Below, one piece after another: positions 54,831 to 62,851 of a stretch of 64,000 nucleotides of DNA; within the stretch, counting starts at the first letter, position 1; the number at the start of each line of letters is the position of its first letter. Under the pieces are notes generated by a model that saw nothing but the letters and a program-made list of their open reading frames with translations, was not told where the DNA came from and ran no database searches. Position numbers and translations under genes: made by a program. The DNA comes from Endozoicomonas sp. 8E (lineage in GTDB: Bacteria; Pseudomonadota; Gammaproteobacteria; Pseudomonadales; Endozoicomonadaceae), in assembly GCF_032883915.1 (NCBI RefSeq), contig NZ_CP120717.1, forward strand, positions 6,154,501 to 6,218,500, given 5' to 3'.

Positions 54831-56084
54831 ACGATTCGCCACCTGATGAAAAAGACGCCCCACTGAGCTTCAACTCTTATTTATGGCTGCTTGTAGAAGT
54901 GGTTGTCGCTACCGGTTGGCTTTTAAGAAGTTACCGGAATCCCGACGCACCATTGTTTAATCCTATTGAACGACAAAGATAATCTATTTTGACACTGCAG
55001 GATAGTCCATTTGCGATCATCACTTCAGCGCTTGGCTCTGGAGGTAACCCGACACAATACCAGTCATCTGAATTATCCAGCCAACAAGCCCCGGAAACAC
55101 TCTCCTACGTTATAAGCTATTTGGCCAGCCTCCTGTACTCTGGCTCCAGCGGTGGTAACGAAACAACACCAACATACGCTGGATGTAAATTGCTACCTCT
55201 ATCCCTGTAATGGCGTTTGCAGTTTCCGACCATCATCCGACGGTCAGGGGCTCACTGAAAGGCCTCTGAATTCCGAAGAAAGCTCATCCCACCTTCTGGA
55301 TAATAGAAGCTGCTTTAGTTGCATAGGTCATTTCAATCCTGCAAATACTGAAGATTCCCGGGAGAACTCGCATCTCGGAATGCATCGTGATCTTTTTGAC
55401 AATCAATCCCCATTGGTTTCTGACCCAACCTTTGATGACAACTTTATAGAGGGGGACGTCCAAGACTGGGGCTCTCAAGGCGGGGTTATCTTTACGCTTA
55501 CCTCTTCAGCAACACAACAAACTACCTCTAAGTCATTCCAGTTGGATCGGAGCCAAACTCATCTTTCCCGGACAGTCGCAACACTGGCTAGCAGCCTGTC
55601 GGACTTAAGCGTCCGTAGCGAGGATTGCAAGAAATTGAGGATAAAAATCTCTGTTTCTGAGGAGAATAGCGAGCTATTTGACGAAGAAACAGGGATTTTT
55701 AGACCAATTTATTGCAACCGCACGACTGCATGGATGCAGGAGCTAGAGCAACGCAGGAGCAGTTGCCGTGTAGGACAGTCTTAAGTCCGACAGGCTGCTA
55801 GAGCCGACAGCGCCCAAAAAGCACGTGAATTGACCGTGATCTGGAAGGACGGCCAGTGGCGACCATGTGGAAAGGTCTGCAAAAATGCTCAATCTCTGTC
55901 GGTCCACAAAATCAGAGACCACACCGGGCAGCAAAGCTGTGACATGATCTTGCCGGGGAAGGATGGCCAGCTGAGTCTATGCGGGACGGTCTGCAATAAT
56001 GTCCGAGCCCTGAAGGATCACAAAAGGGCCCATCGAAAACACAAGCCTGTCGACGTGGAACAGAACGATACCTTCGTTCCCTGA
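54831..56084 (+). pseudogene. L26: long-finger family pseudogene interrupted by a MITE
   Basis: The 5' end is missing; homology begins at S-P-P-D-E-K and skips the S-I-S-W-Q-W-L region. It then continues with Y-L-W-L-L-V-E-V-V-V and W-L-L-R-S-Y-R-N-P-D. CAA AGA TAA near 54980 is a stop where L25 reads CAA AGA GCA. Frame changes follow around 55160 before N-C-Y-L-Y-P-C-N-G-V-C. The MITE (55589-55800) cuts the linker just before the fingers. After it come two recognisable long fingers (about 55820-56020) and the tail H-R-K-H-K-P-V-D-V-E-Q-N-D. It cannot give a full product. Confidence 0.88.
55589..55800. mobile_element. 212-bp MITE with perfect terminal inverted repeats, copy 2
   Basis: Same length and ends as the copy at 28605-28816, with two visible substitutions (ACGG/ATGG and CCGCG/CCGTG). 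Inserted at a TA in the linker of L26, after G-C-A-A-C-A-C-T-G-G-C. A short reading frame inside the MITE fuses to the upstream remnant, but this is accidental. Confidence 0.85.
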
Positions 56085-56114
56085 TCTGACACCCGCCCCC
56101 TCTCACAAGGTGAT

Positions 56115-56155
56115 CTATCCTTCATCTCTGTAAACCAGAATGCAGGGATAGGATT
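56115..56155 (+). promoter_or_regulatory. Leader hairpin and Shine-Dalgarno of L27
   Basis: CTATCCTT (56115-56122) pairs with AGGGATAG (56144-56151), one wobble; GGATT ATT follows, ATT at 56153. Confidence 0.5.
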
Positions 56156-58246
56156 ATTAAACAATCACTCTTTGCGGCACCACTGATACTGCTATTGTCG
56201 TTGTCTGTCGCCTGTAAGGCCGAACCATTGACACGACGTTCTGTTTTTGAGCTCGAGCAGGACGCAGATTCTCCAAAACAGAACTTTTCTATAAAATGTG
56301 ACCGTCATACATTACCGGGCAACCCTTCGGGCATTGCCAACACCAACGGCTGCAAAGGTTCCGATTTCCCGCCTGATGGAAAACGACACAGACCTTACAT
56401 TTACCAGATAGAAACAACCCTTATTACGTCGATTTTATTGCCGTTGCTATACGCCACTCACCTTCTGGTTGCTTACGAGCTGATCCTGACTACCCCTCCG
56501 GGCTCACTCCCTTATTCGTGGTTGCCTGTAAACCTGCTTGCCGTTATCGGTTGGCTTTCAGAAAGTTATTGCAATCCCAATTCACTGCTGTTTAAAGCCA
56601 TTGAACGACGGGCAGCTTCCATGTCGACACCGGGGAATCACCCGTTTGCAATCATCACTGCGATGTTTGGCTCCAGACATGCTTCACCACGCCACCAGCC
56701 ATCAGAATCCTCCGTCCAGCAAGTCCCACATGACGCGACCCAACTTAAAGGCTCTTTAACCAGCTCTCTGAATTCTGGCTCTGGCGGCGGTGACCGGGAC
56801 CCTCAACAACAGGCGCATACTCTGGGTTTGAATTGCTACGTTTATCCCTGTCATGGCATTTGTCAATTCCGAATCTCATTCGATATCAGAGAGCCCGCTG
56901 AATGGTTGCCGAATTTCGAAGAAAGTTCGACAGGCCTGACAGAAAAATCAGGACAAAGCCCATGCTCTCATTTGGCTGATGGCTACTGCCTTGATTGCAG
57001 AGTTCATTTTGACCCGACAAACCCTACCTGCTCCCAACAACTCTCGTCGTCAGGAACATTGAACAATCTCTCTGCCATTCAAGTCCAATGTACTTCTGGC
57101 CAACTATTTCAGGCCCATGACATTAATGACCACCCTGCCAATAGCTGCAACTACAGAGAGTCAATGGTTGCAAGAGCCACCTGCAGCATTGATCCCACCG
57201 GGCCAGTCAATGATGATGTGTCAAAGCCAGTGAATGGAATTAACCATTTCCAACGAGCTCTTTCGGGTCACAAACACAATCACCGTAGCAAGCGACGAAC
57301 CTGTGACGTGACCGTGGTTGGTGAAGATGGACAGCAACAGCCATGCGGAAAGGTCTGCAAAAGGGCTCAGGGTCTGCCTGAACACAAATGCAAATATCAC
57401 GACGGACCAAAAACCTGCAACGTGACCGTAGTTGGGCAAAATGGCCAGCTGCAGTCATGCGGGAGGACCTGCAAGAATAGCAGCGCCCTGTCAACTCATA
57501 GAAGCAGATTCCACAGCGGGCAACGAACCTGTGACGCGCCCGCAGTCAGAGTGGACGGCCAGCTGAAGCCATGCGGGAAAGTCTTCAAGAATGCTCAATC
57601 CATGTATTCTCACAAAAAAAGCCATCACAGCGGACCAAAGACTTGTGACTTCTCCATAGTCAGGGGAGATGTTCAGCAACGGCCATGCGGGAGAGTCTTT
57701 CAGAGTGCTCAGGCTCTGGCAACTCATAAAAACAGAGCCCACAGTGGGGAACAAACCTGCAAGGTGATGGTGGTCACAGAGGATGGTCGGCTGCAGCCAT
57801 GCGGAAAGATCTGTAAGAACACTCTCAATCTGTCATCTCACAAAGGCAGAGTCCACGGTGTTATTCGGACCTGTGATGCGACGCTGATCGGGGAGGATGG
57901 TCAACAGCGACCATGCGGAACGGTCTGCAGGAATACCAAAGTCTTGTCAAATCACAAAAGGAGCTTCCACTCCGGACAACAAGTCTGTGACGTGATCGTG
58001 ATCGGGGAGGATGGTCAACCGCAGCCATGCGGAAAAGTCTGCAAAAATGCTCCCGCCCTATCGCTTCACACAAGAAGGAACCACGGCGAGCTAAAAGTCT
58101 GTGAAGCGATCGTGCTCGGGGAGAATGGTCAACAACGGCCGTGCTGGAAGATCTGCAAGAGTGCCCTCGCCCTTTCGGATCACAAAAGGATACATCGAAA
58201 ACGCAAGCCTGTTGATGTGAAACAGAACGATAAGTTCAGTCCCTGA
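56153..58246 (+). CDS. L27: exported long-finger C2H2 protein, 8 fingers
   Basis: About 697 aa. The signal peptide is I-I-K-Q-S plus a Leu-rich core to C-K-A before E-P-L-T-R-R. TTG 56195 is the first standard start but removes most of it. The N-terminal domain diverges at the hydrophobic part (S-I-L-L-P-L-L-Y-A-T-H). The basic patch is D-G-K-R-H-R. N-C-Y-V-Y-P-C-H-G-I-C and C-S-H-L-A-D-G-Y-C-L-D-C are intact. Eight fingers begin at about residue 380 with all ligands present. Core positions alternate Cys and Phe. Some linkers are unusual (H-D-G-P-K, H-G-V-I-R, H-G-E-L-K). The tail is H-R-K-R-K-P-V-D-V-K-Q-N-D-K-F-S-P. Confidence 0.87.
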   Translation: MIKQSLFAAPLILLLSLSVACKAEPLTRRSVFELEQDADSPKQNFSIKCDRHTLPGNPSGIANTNGCKGSDFPPDGKRHRPYIYQIETTLITSILLPLLYATHLLVAYELILTTPPGSLPYSWLPVNLLAVIGWLSESYCNPNSLLFKAIERRAASMSTPGNHPFAIITAMFGSRHASPRHQPSESSVQQVPHDATQLKGSLTSSLNSGSGGGDRDPQQQAHTLGLNCYVYPCHGICQFRISFDIREPAEWLPNFEESSTGLTEKSGQSPCSHLADGYCLDCRVHFDPTNPTCSQQLSSSGTLNNLSAIQVQCTSGQLFQAHDINDHPANSCNYRESMVARATCSIDPTGPVNDDVSKPVNGINHFQRALSGHKHNHRSKRRTCDVTVVGEDGQQQPCGKVCKRAQGLPEHKCKYHDGPKTCNVTVVGQNGQLQSCGRTCKNSSALSTHRSRFHSGQRTCDAPAVRVDGQLKPCGKVFKNAQSMYSHKKSHHSGPKTCDFSIVRGDVQQRPCGRVFQSAQALATHKNRAHSGEQTCKVMVVTEDGRLQPCGKICKNTLNLSSHKGRVHGVIRTCDATLIGEDGQQRPCGTVCRNTKVLSNHKRSFHSGQQVCDVIVIGEDGQPQPCGKVCKNAPALSLHTRRNHGELKVCEAIVLGENGQQRPCWKICKSALALSDHKRIHRKRKPVDVKQNDKFSP

Positions 58247-58310
58247 TCTGAGACCTGCCCTTGCATGAGATGATCTATCCTCTCTCTGTAAACCAGAATA
58301 CAAGGGTAGA

Positions 58311-59156
58311 ATTATTAAATACTCACTCTTTGCGGCACCGCTGTGACTGCTATTGTCGTTGTCTGTTGTCTGTTGTCTGTTGCCTGTCAGACCGAACCCT
58401 TGATAAGGCGCTTTATTGTCGAGACTGAACAGGAAGCGGGTTCTCCAAAACAGCACTTTTTTATAAAACATGACCGTCAGGCATTGCCGATACCAAAGTC
58501 CTAGTTGGTGCGATCCAGACAGACAACCCAGTTCCCTTCGGGCGCCATCCAGTCAACGACCATTCTGGCAATATCATCAAGCTCCATGCCACTCCAGGCA
58601 AAGAAGCGCTTGAGACGTTTACGCCTGGAGTCGAGCTGGGTACCGTGCCCCATAGTTCGGGCAATACGGGACAGGTTGACTGAACCCATCTGGATGAGGC
58701 TAAAAATAACCAGCGCAATAAGGTCAATACGGAATTGATGCCAGCCAGGAGAGGTTTTAAGATGCTTTGCCAGTGAATGGGTGTGTTGCACGAAAGGTGA
58801 CTGCTTGAGGTAATGGGCTTGCAGAATACCTGCTATAGGCCACCTATTCACCCTTTCATATCAAGCTTTGTCTCGAAACTGCCCTGCAGAGACCTGTGAC
58901 TTAACCGTGGCCGCGAAGGATGGTCAGCTGCAGCCATGCAATGCAATCTGCAAGAATGTTGGAATCTTGAGTAATCACAAAAAAAAGCATCCACACCGGA
59001 CAAAAAATCTCTTACACTACAGCAGTCGTTAAATATGAACAGAAACGGCTATTTGAAACGGCCTGCAGCAATGTTCAAATCCCTTCGGAGAACAAAAGAA
59101 GACATCGAAAACACAAATCTCTTGACGTGGATCAGGACGATGACTTAAACCATTAA
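58311..59156 (+). pseudogene. L28: long-finger family pseudogene disrupted by an IS4-type remnant
   Basis: Leader and ATT ATT AAA TAC are present, but the signal peptide hits TGA (CCG CTG TGA). The stretch GTTGTCTGTTGTCTGTTG near 58365 shows slipped 8-bp repeats. Homology continues to L-P-I-P-K near 58498, then the transposase fragment intervenes to about 58885. After it, one long finger can be read (E-T-C-D-L-T-V-A-A-K-D-G, C-N-A-I-C-K-N-V) with a frameshift in the next. The tail is H-R-K-H-K-S-L-D-V-D-Q-D-D. The middle of the gene is deleted. Confidence 0.85.
58501..58851 (-). pseudogene. IS4-type transposase N-terminal remnant
   Basis: A 116-residue frame on the - strand includes S-L-A-K-H-L-K-T-S-P-G-W-H-Q-F-R-I-D, then L-S-R-I-A, R-R-K-R-L-K-R-F-F-A-W and N-W-V-V-C-L-D-R-T-N before a stop. 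This matches the N-terminal part of IS4-family DDE transposases up to the first catalytic Asp; the rest is absent. The first 20 or so residues may be upstream IS sequence rather than protein. It is embedded in L28 with no recognisable IS ends and is inactive. Confidence 0.75.
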
Positions 59157-59286
59157 GAGCGACAAGCCTCTTTGCGGCAAATTTTTGCCCGCAACTGTCT
59201 CTGGTTTTATCAAAAGGTTTTTGACAGTAAAACACACTTATTTTCTTGATCTATTCTTCCTCTCTAAACCAGAACGCAAGGATAGA

Positions 59287-60514
59287 ATTATTAAACACTC
59301 GCACTTTGCTGAAACACTGTTAATGCTATTGTGGTTCTTCGTCGTCTGTCAGGCTAATCCATTGAAAAGACGTTTTATTGTTGAGTTTGAACAAGATGCA
59401 GCCCCCCAAAACAAAACTTCTCTATAAAACCTGACCGGCATTCATTGCCGCCACCCACGGCCATAGAGGATCCGATTCACCGCCTGATAACACACAACAC
59501 AAGCCTGACAGTTACGGGGTAAGAACGACCCTGGCAGAGTCGATTTCATGGCAGTTACTTTACGCCACTCACCTGCTGGTTAGATACGAACTGATCATGA
59601 CCACCATAAACCCCCATCTGAGCTTCAACCCTTATTCATTGCTACCTGTAGAAGTGACTGTCACTGTCGTCTGTATTTTAAAAAGCTATTGGAGCCCCTA
59701 TTCATCGCTGTTTAGCCCGACTGAACAACATAAGACGACACCTATTTTAATACAGATGGATCGACCGTTTGCGATCATCACTGCAATGTTTGGCTCTGGA
59801 CATATCCCAACAAAAAATCAGCTATCAGAATCATCCGGCCAGCAGCCCCCACAAGGTACCACCCGCCATACAGGCATGTTAACCAGCCCTCTGAATTCTG
59901 ACTCTGGCGGCGGCAGCGGAGGTTCTCAAAAACACCTGCATACTTTGGATTTAAACTGCTACGCTGATCCCTGTCATGGCGTTTGTCAATTCCGTCCATC
60001 ATCCGACAACAGAGAGTCCGCTGAATGGCGGCTGAACTTCGAAGGAAGTTACACAGTCAACACAGAAGCCACACCGGGGCAAGGCTCATGCTCTCATTTG
60101 GCTGATGGATACTGCTTTAGTTGCATAGTTCATTTTGACCCAACAAACCCTGCCTATTCCCAACAAGACTTCCCTTTCGAAGCATTGAACAGTTTCTCTG
60201 TCATTCAACTCTAATATACTTCTGCCCAACTATTTCAGTCCCATGATGTGAATGACCTCCCTGTCAGTAGCTGCAACCCAACAGAATCAGTAACTGCAGC
60301 AGTCACCTTTACAACAGACCTTTCCGGGCCACTCAATGATGATGAGTCAATGTCCGGGAGTGGAACCTGTGATGTAAGCATGGTCGGCGAAGATGGCCTG
60401 CAGCGACTATGCGGGACAGTTTGCAAGAATGCTAATTACTTGACTGAATACAAAAGAAAACATAATAAACGCAAGCTTTTTGATGAGAAACAGAAAGGTG
60501 ACTTCAGTCCTTGA
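59287..60514 (+). pseudogene. L29: long-finger family pseudogene with a single remaining finger
   Basis: The leader (CTATTCTT ... AAGGATAG with one wobble) and ATT 59287 are intact, and the signal peptide reads to C-Q-A before N-P-L-K-R-R-F. The frame then breaks in C-T-T-C-T-C-T-A-T-A-A at 59427. A second open piece (from about 59500) covers the N-terminal domain and N-C-Y-A-D-P-C-H-G-V-C. It ends at TAA 60212, where paralogues read CAA. The final piece has one long finger (T-C-D-V-S-M-V-G-E-D-G, L-C-G-T-V-C) with Tyr replacing a His. The tail is H-N-K-R-K-L-F-D-E. Confidence 0.87.
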
Positions 60515-60542
60515 TCTGACACTCGCATTTTCAAGAGTTGAT

Positions 60543-60583
60543 CTATCCTTCCTCCCTGTAAAACACGATGCAAGGATAGAATG
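60543..60583 (+). promoter_or_regulatory. Leader hairpin and Shine-Dalgarno of L30, with ATG start
   Basis: CTATCCTT (60543-60550) / AAGGATAG (60572-60579), perfect. The codon after AGA is ATG (60581) where other genes have ATT. This copy shows which position in the leader is the start. Confidence 0.65.
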
Positions 60584-62851
60584 ATTAAGCATATATTCTT
60601 TTCAGCAGTGCTGTTGCTGATACTTTCGTTATCTGTCGTCTGTCAGGACGAGCCGTTAACACGACATTTTTTTGTCGAGCTTGGACAGGATTCAGGCTCT
60701 CTGAAAAAGAACTTTTCTATAAAACCTGGCAGACCTGCATTGCCGGACAACCCGTCAGACATTCCCGACACCAGCGGCTGTGCAGGGCCCGGTTCATCAC
60801 CTGATAACAAAAGTCATAAACAAAACAGTTACGAAATAAAAACGACCCTTGTTGAGCCGATTTCGTGGCAGTTGCTTCGCGCCACTCGCCTGCTGGTTGC
60901 TTATGAACTAACCCTGATCACCAAAGACGTTCCCCTATGCTCTACACCTTATTCATGGCTGCCCGCAGAAGTGGTTATCATTGTCGGCTGGCTTTTGAAA
61001 AGCTATTGGAACGCCGATTTTCCGCTGTTTAGCCCAGCTGAACAAAAAGCGGCATCTCTGCTGACACAGGAAGCCCCTCCGTTTGCTAGCATCACTGTGA
61101 TGTTTGGCTCTGATCATAACCAGCAACAATATCAGTCATCAAAATCATCCGGGCAGCAAGCCCCACAGACTCCCTCTCACTCTAAAGCCTCTTTCATCAG
61201 CCAACTGAATAATGACTATGGCGGCAACAGAGGCCCTCAACAACACTCACATACCCTGGAATTAAATTGTTACGTCTCTCCCTGTCATGGCGTTTGTCAA
61301 TTGCAACCATCAACCGATAGCAGAGAACCCGCTGAATGGTCGCTGAATTCCGTATCAAGCTCATGTCCTCATTTGGTTATCGGACACTGCTTAAATTGTG
61401 TAAGTTGTTTTGATCCTTTATACACGACAGACTCTCAAGAAAAATTGTCCCTTGGATCTTCGAATGATCTTTCTGATGTTCGACTTCCTTTTGATTGTGA
61501 CCGACTATTTGATGACAACTTTATAGACGGGGTCGCCTCAGACGGGGTCGCCGATACGACCGGCGCTGCCGACTCACTCAATGATGATGCGCCAGTACTC
61601 GCGAGCTTTCCTACTATCACCAATGGTTTTGCGGTCATTAAAAAAGCATCTGATCTACAGCCTCCTATTCAAGAAGACGGTTGTTTTATTACGCTTGAGC
61701 ATTCAGAAAAACAACCAAGATCATCCCGATTGGATCAGAACCTGCCTCATCTTTCCCGGACGGTGTCAAATCAAGCCGCAGCTCACAGCGGACAGAAAGC
61801 CTGCAACGCAACAGTCATTGGAAAGGATGACCAACCCCGGCCATGCGGGAAGGTCTGCAAGAATGCTCAAGTCTTGTCGCTTCACAGAAGAATGTACCAC
61901 AGCGGGCAAAAAACCTGTCATACAATAGTGGCCGGAAAGGATGGTCAGCAGCGGCCGTGCGGGAAGATCTGCAAAAATCTTACATCCCTGCACAATCACA
62001 AAAGCAATGCCCACAGCGCACAAAAAACCTGTGATGTAATAGTGGTCGAAGAGGGCAGCCAGACGCGGCCATGTGGAACAGTCTGTAAGAACCCCAAAAC
62101 CTTGTCAAATCACAAAAGAAGCTGCCACAGCGGGGAAAAAACCTGTGACGTGACATTCGTCTCAGAGGATGGTGAACAGCGACCATGCGGGATGATCTGC
62201 AAGAATGCTGCAACCCTGAGCATTCACAGAACAAACGCCCACAGCAGACAAAAAACCTGTGATGCAACAGTGGTCGGTGAGGATGGCCAGCCGCAGTCAT
62301 GCGGGACAGTATGCAAGAGTGCCAAAAGCTTCTCGGATCACAAAAGAAACTTCCACAGTGGTCGAAAAACCTGTGACGTAAAAATAGTCGGGGAAGATGG
62401 TCAACCGCAACCATGCGGGATGGTCTGCAAAAATTTTTTAACCCTTACTAATCACAGAAGAGACGTGCACAGCGGACAACAAACCTGTGATGCAATAGTG
62501 ATCGGGGAGGATGGCCAGCCGAGGCCATGCGGGTTGATCTGCAGGAATACTCAGATACTGTCCTATCACAAAAGTTTAGAACACACCGGGCAACAAATCT
62601 GTGAAGTGACCATAGTCGGGGAAGGTGGCCAACAGCAGCCATGCGGGAAGGCCTGTAAGAATGCTCATGCCCTGTCATCTCACAAAAGCAAATACCACAC
62701 CAGGCCAAAAGCCTTTGGTGCAATAGTGGTCCGGAATAATGACCGGCACCGGCTTCGCGGGAGGGTCCGCCGTCCTGCTGAAAACCTGTCAGACCACAAG
62801 AGAAGACATCGAAAACGCAAGCCTGTTAATGTGGACCGGGACGATGACTGA
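60581..62851 (+). CDS. L30: exported long-finger C2H2 protein, 8 intact + 1 degenerate finger, ATG start
   Basis: 756 aa. ATG ATT AAG CAT begins the protein as M-I-K-H-I-F-F-S-A, followed by a Leu-rich core and C-Q-D before E-P-L-T-R-H-F. The spacing from AAGGA to ATG is the same as to the first ATT elsewhere. N-C-Y-V-S-P-C-H-G-V-C and C-P-H-L-V-I-G-H-C-L-N-C are present. The linker has D-G-V-A-S-D-G-V-A. Nine fingers start at about residue 405. The ninth has lost every Cys (A-F-G-A, R-L-R-G-R-V-R) but keeps the helix, His pair and basic tail H-R-K-R-K-P-V-N-V-D-R-D-D-D. Its stop overlaps the ATG of L31. Confidence 0.89.
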   Translation: MIKHIFFSAVLLLILSLSVVCQDEPLTRHFFVELGQDSGSLKKNFSIKPGRPALPDNPSDIPDTSGCAGPGSSPDNKSHKQNSYEIKTTLVEPISWQLLRATRLLVAYELTLITKDVPLCSTPYSWLPAEVVIIVGWLLKSYWNADFPLFSPAEQKAASLLTQEAPPFASITVMFGSDHNQQQYQSSKSSGQQAPQTPSHSKASFISQLNNDYGGNRGPQQHSHTLELNCYVSPCHGVCQLQPSTDSREPAEWSLNSVSSSCPHLVIGHCLNCVSCFDPLYTTDSQEKLSLGSSNDLSDVRLPFDCDRLFDDNFIDGVASDGVADTTGAADSLNDDAPVLASFPTITNGFAVIKKASDLQPPIQEDGCFITLEHSEKQPRSSRLDQNLPHLSRTVSNQAAAHSGQKACNATVIGKDDQPRPCGKVCKNAQVLSLHRRMYHSGQKTCHTIVAGKDGQQRPCGKICKNLTSLHNHKSNAHSAQKTCDVIVVEEGSQTRPCGTVCKNPKTLSNHKRSCHSGEKTCDVTFVSEDGEQRPCGMICKNAATLSIHRTNAHSRQKTCDATVVGEDGQPQSCGTVCKSAKSFSDHKRNFHSGRKTCDVKIVGEDGQPQPCGMVCKNFLTLTNHRRDVHSGQQTCDAIVIGEDGQPRPCGLICRNTQILSYHKSLEHTGQQICEVTIVGEGGQQQPCGKACKNAHALSSHKSKYHTRPKAFGAIVVRNNDRHRLRGRVRRPAENLSDHKRRHRKRKPVNVDRDDD

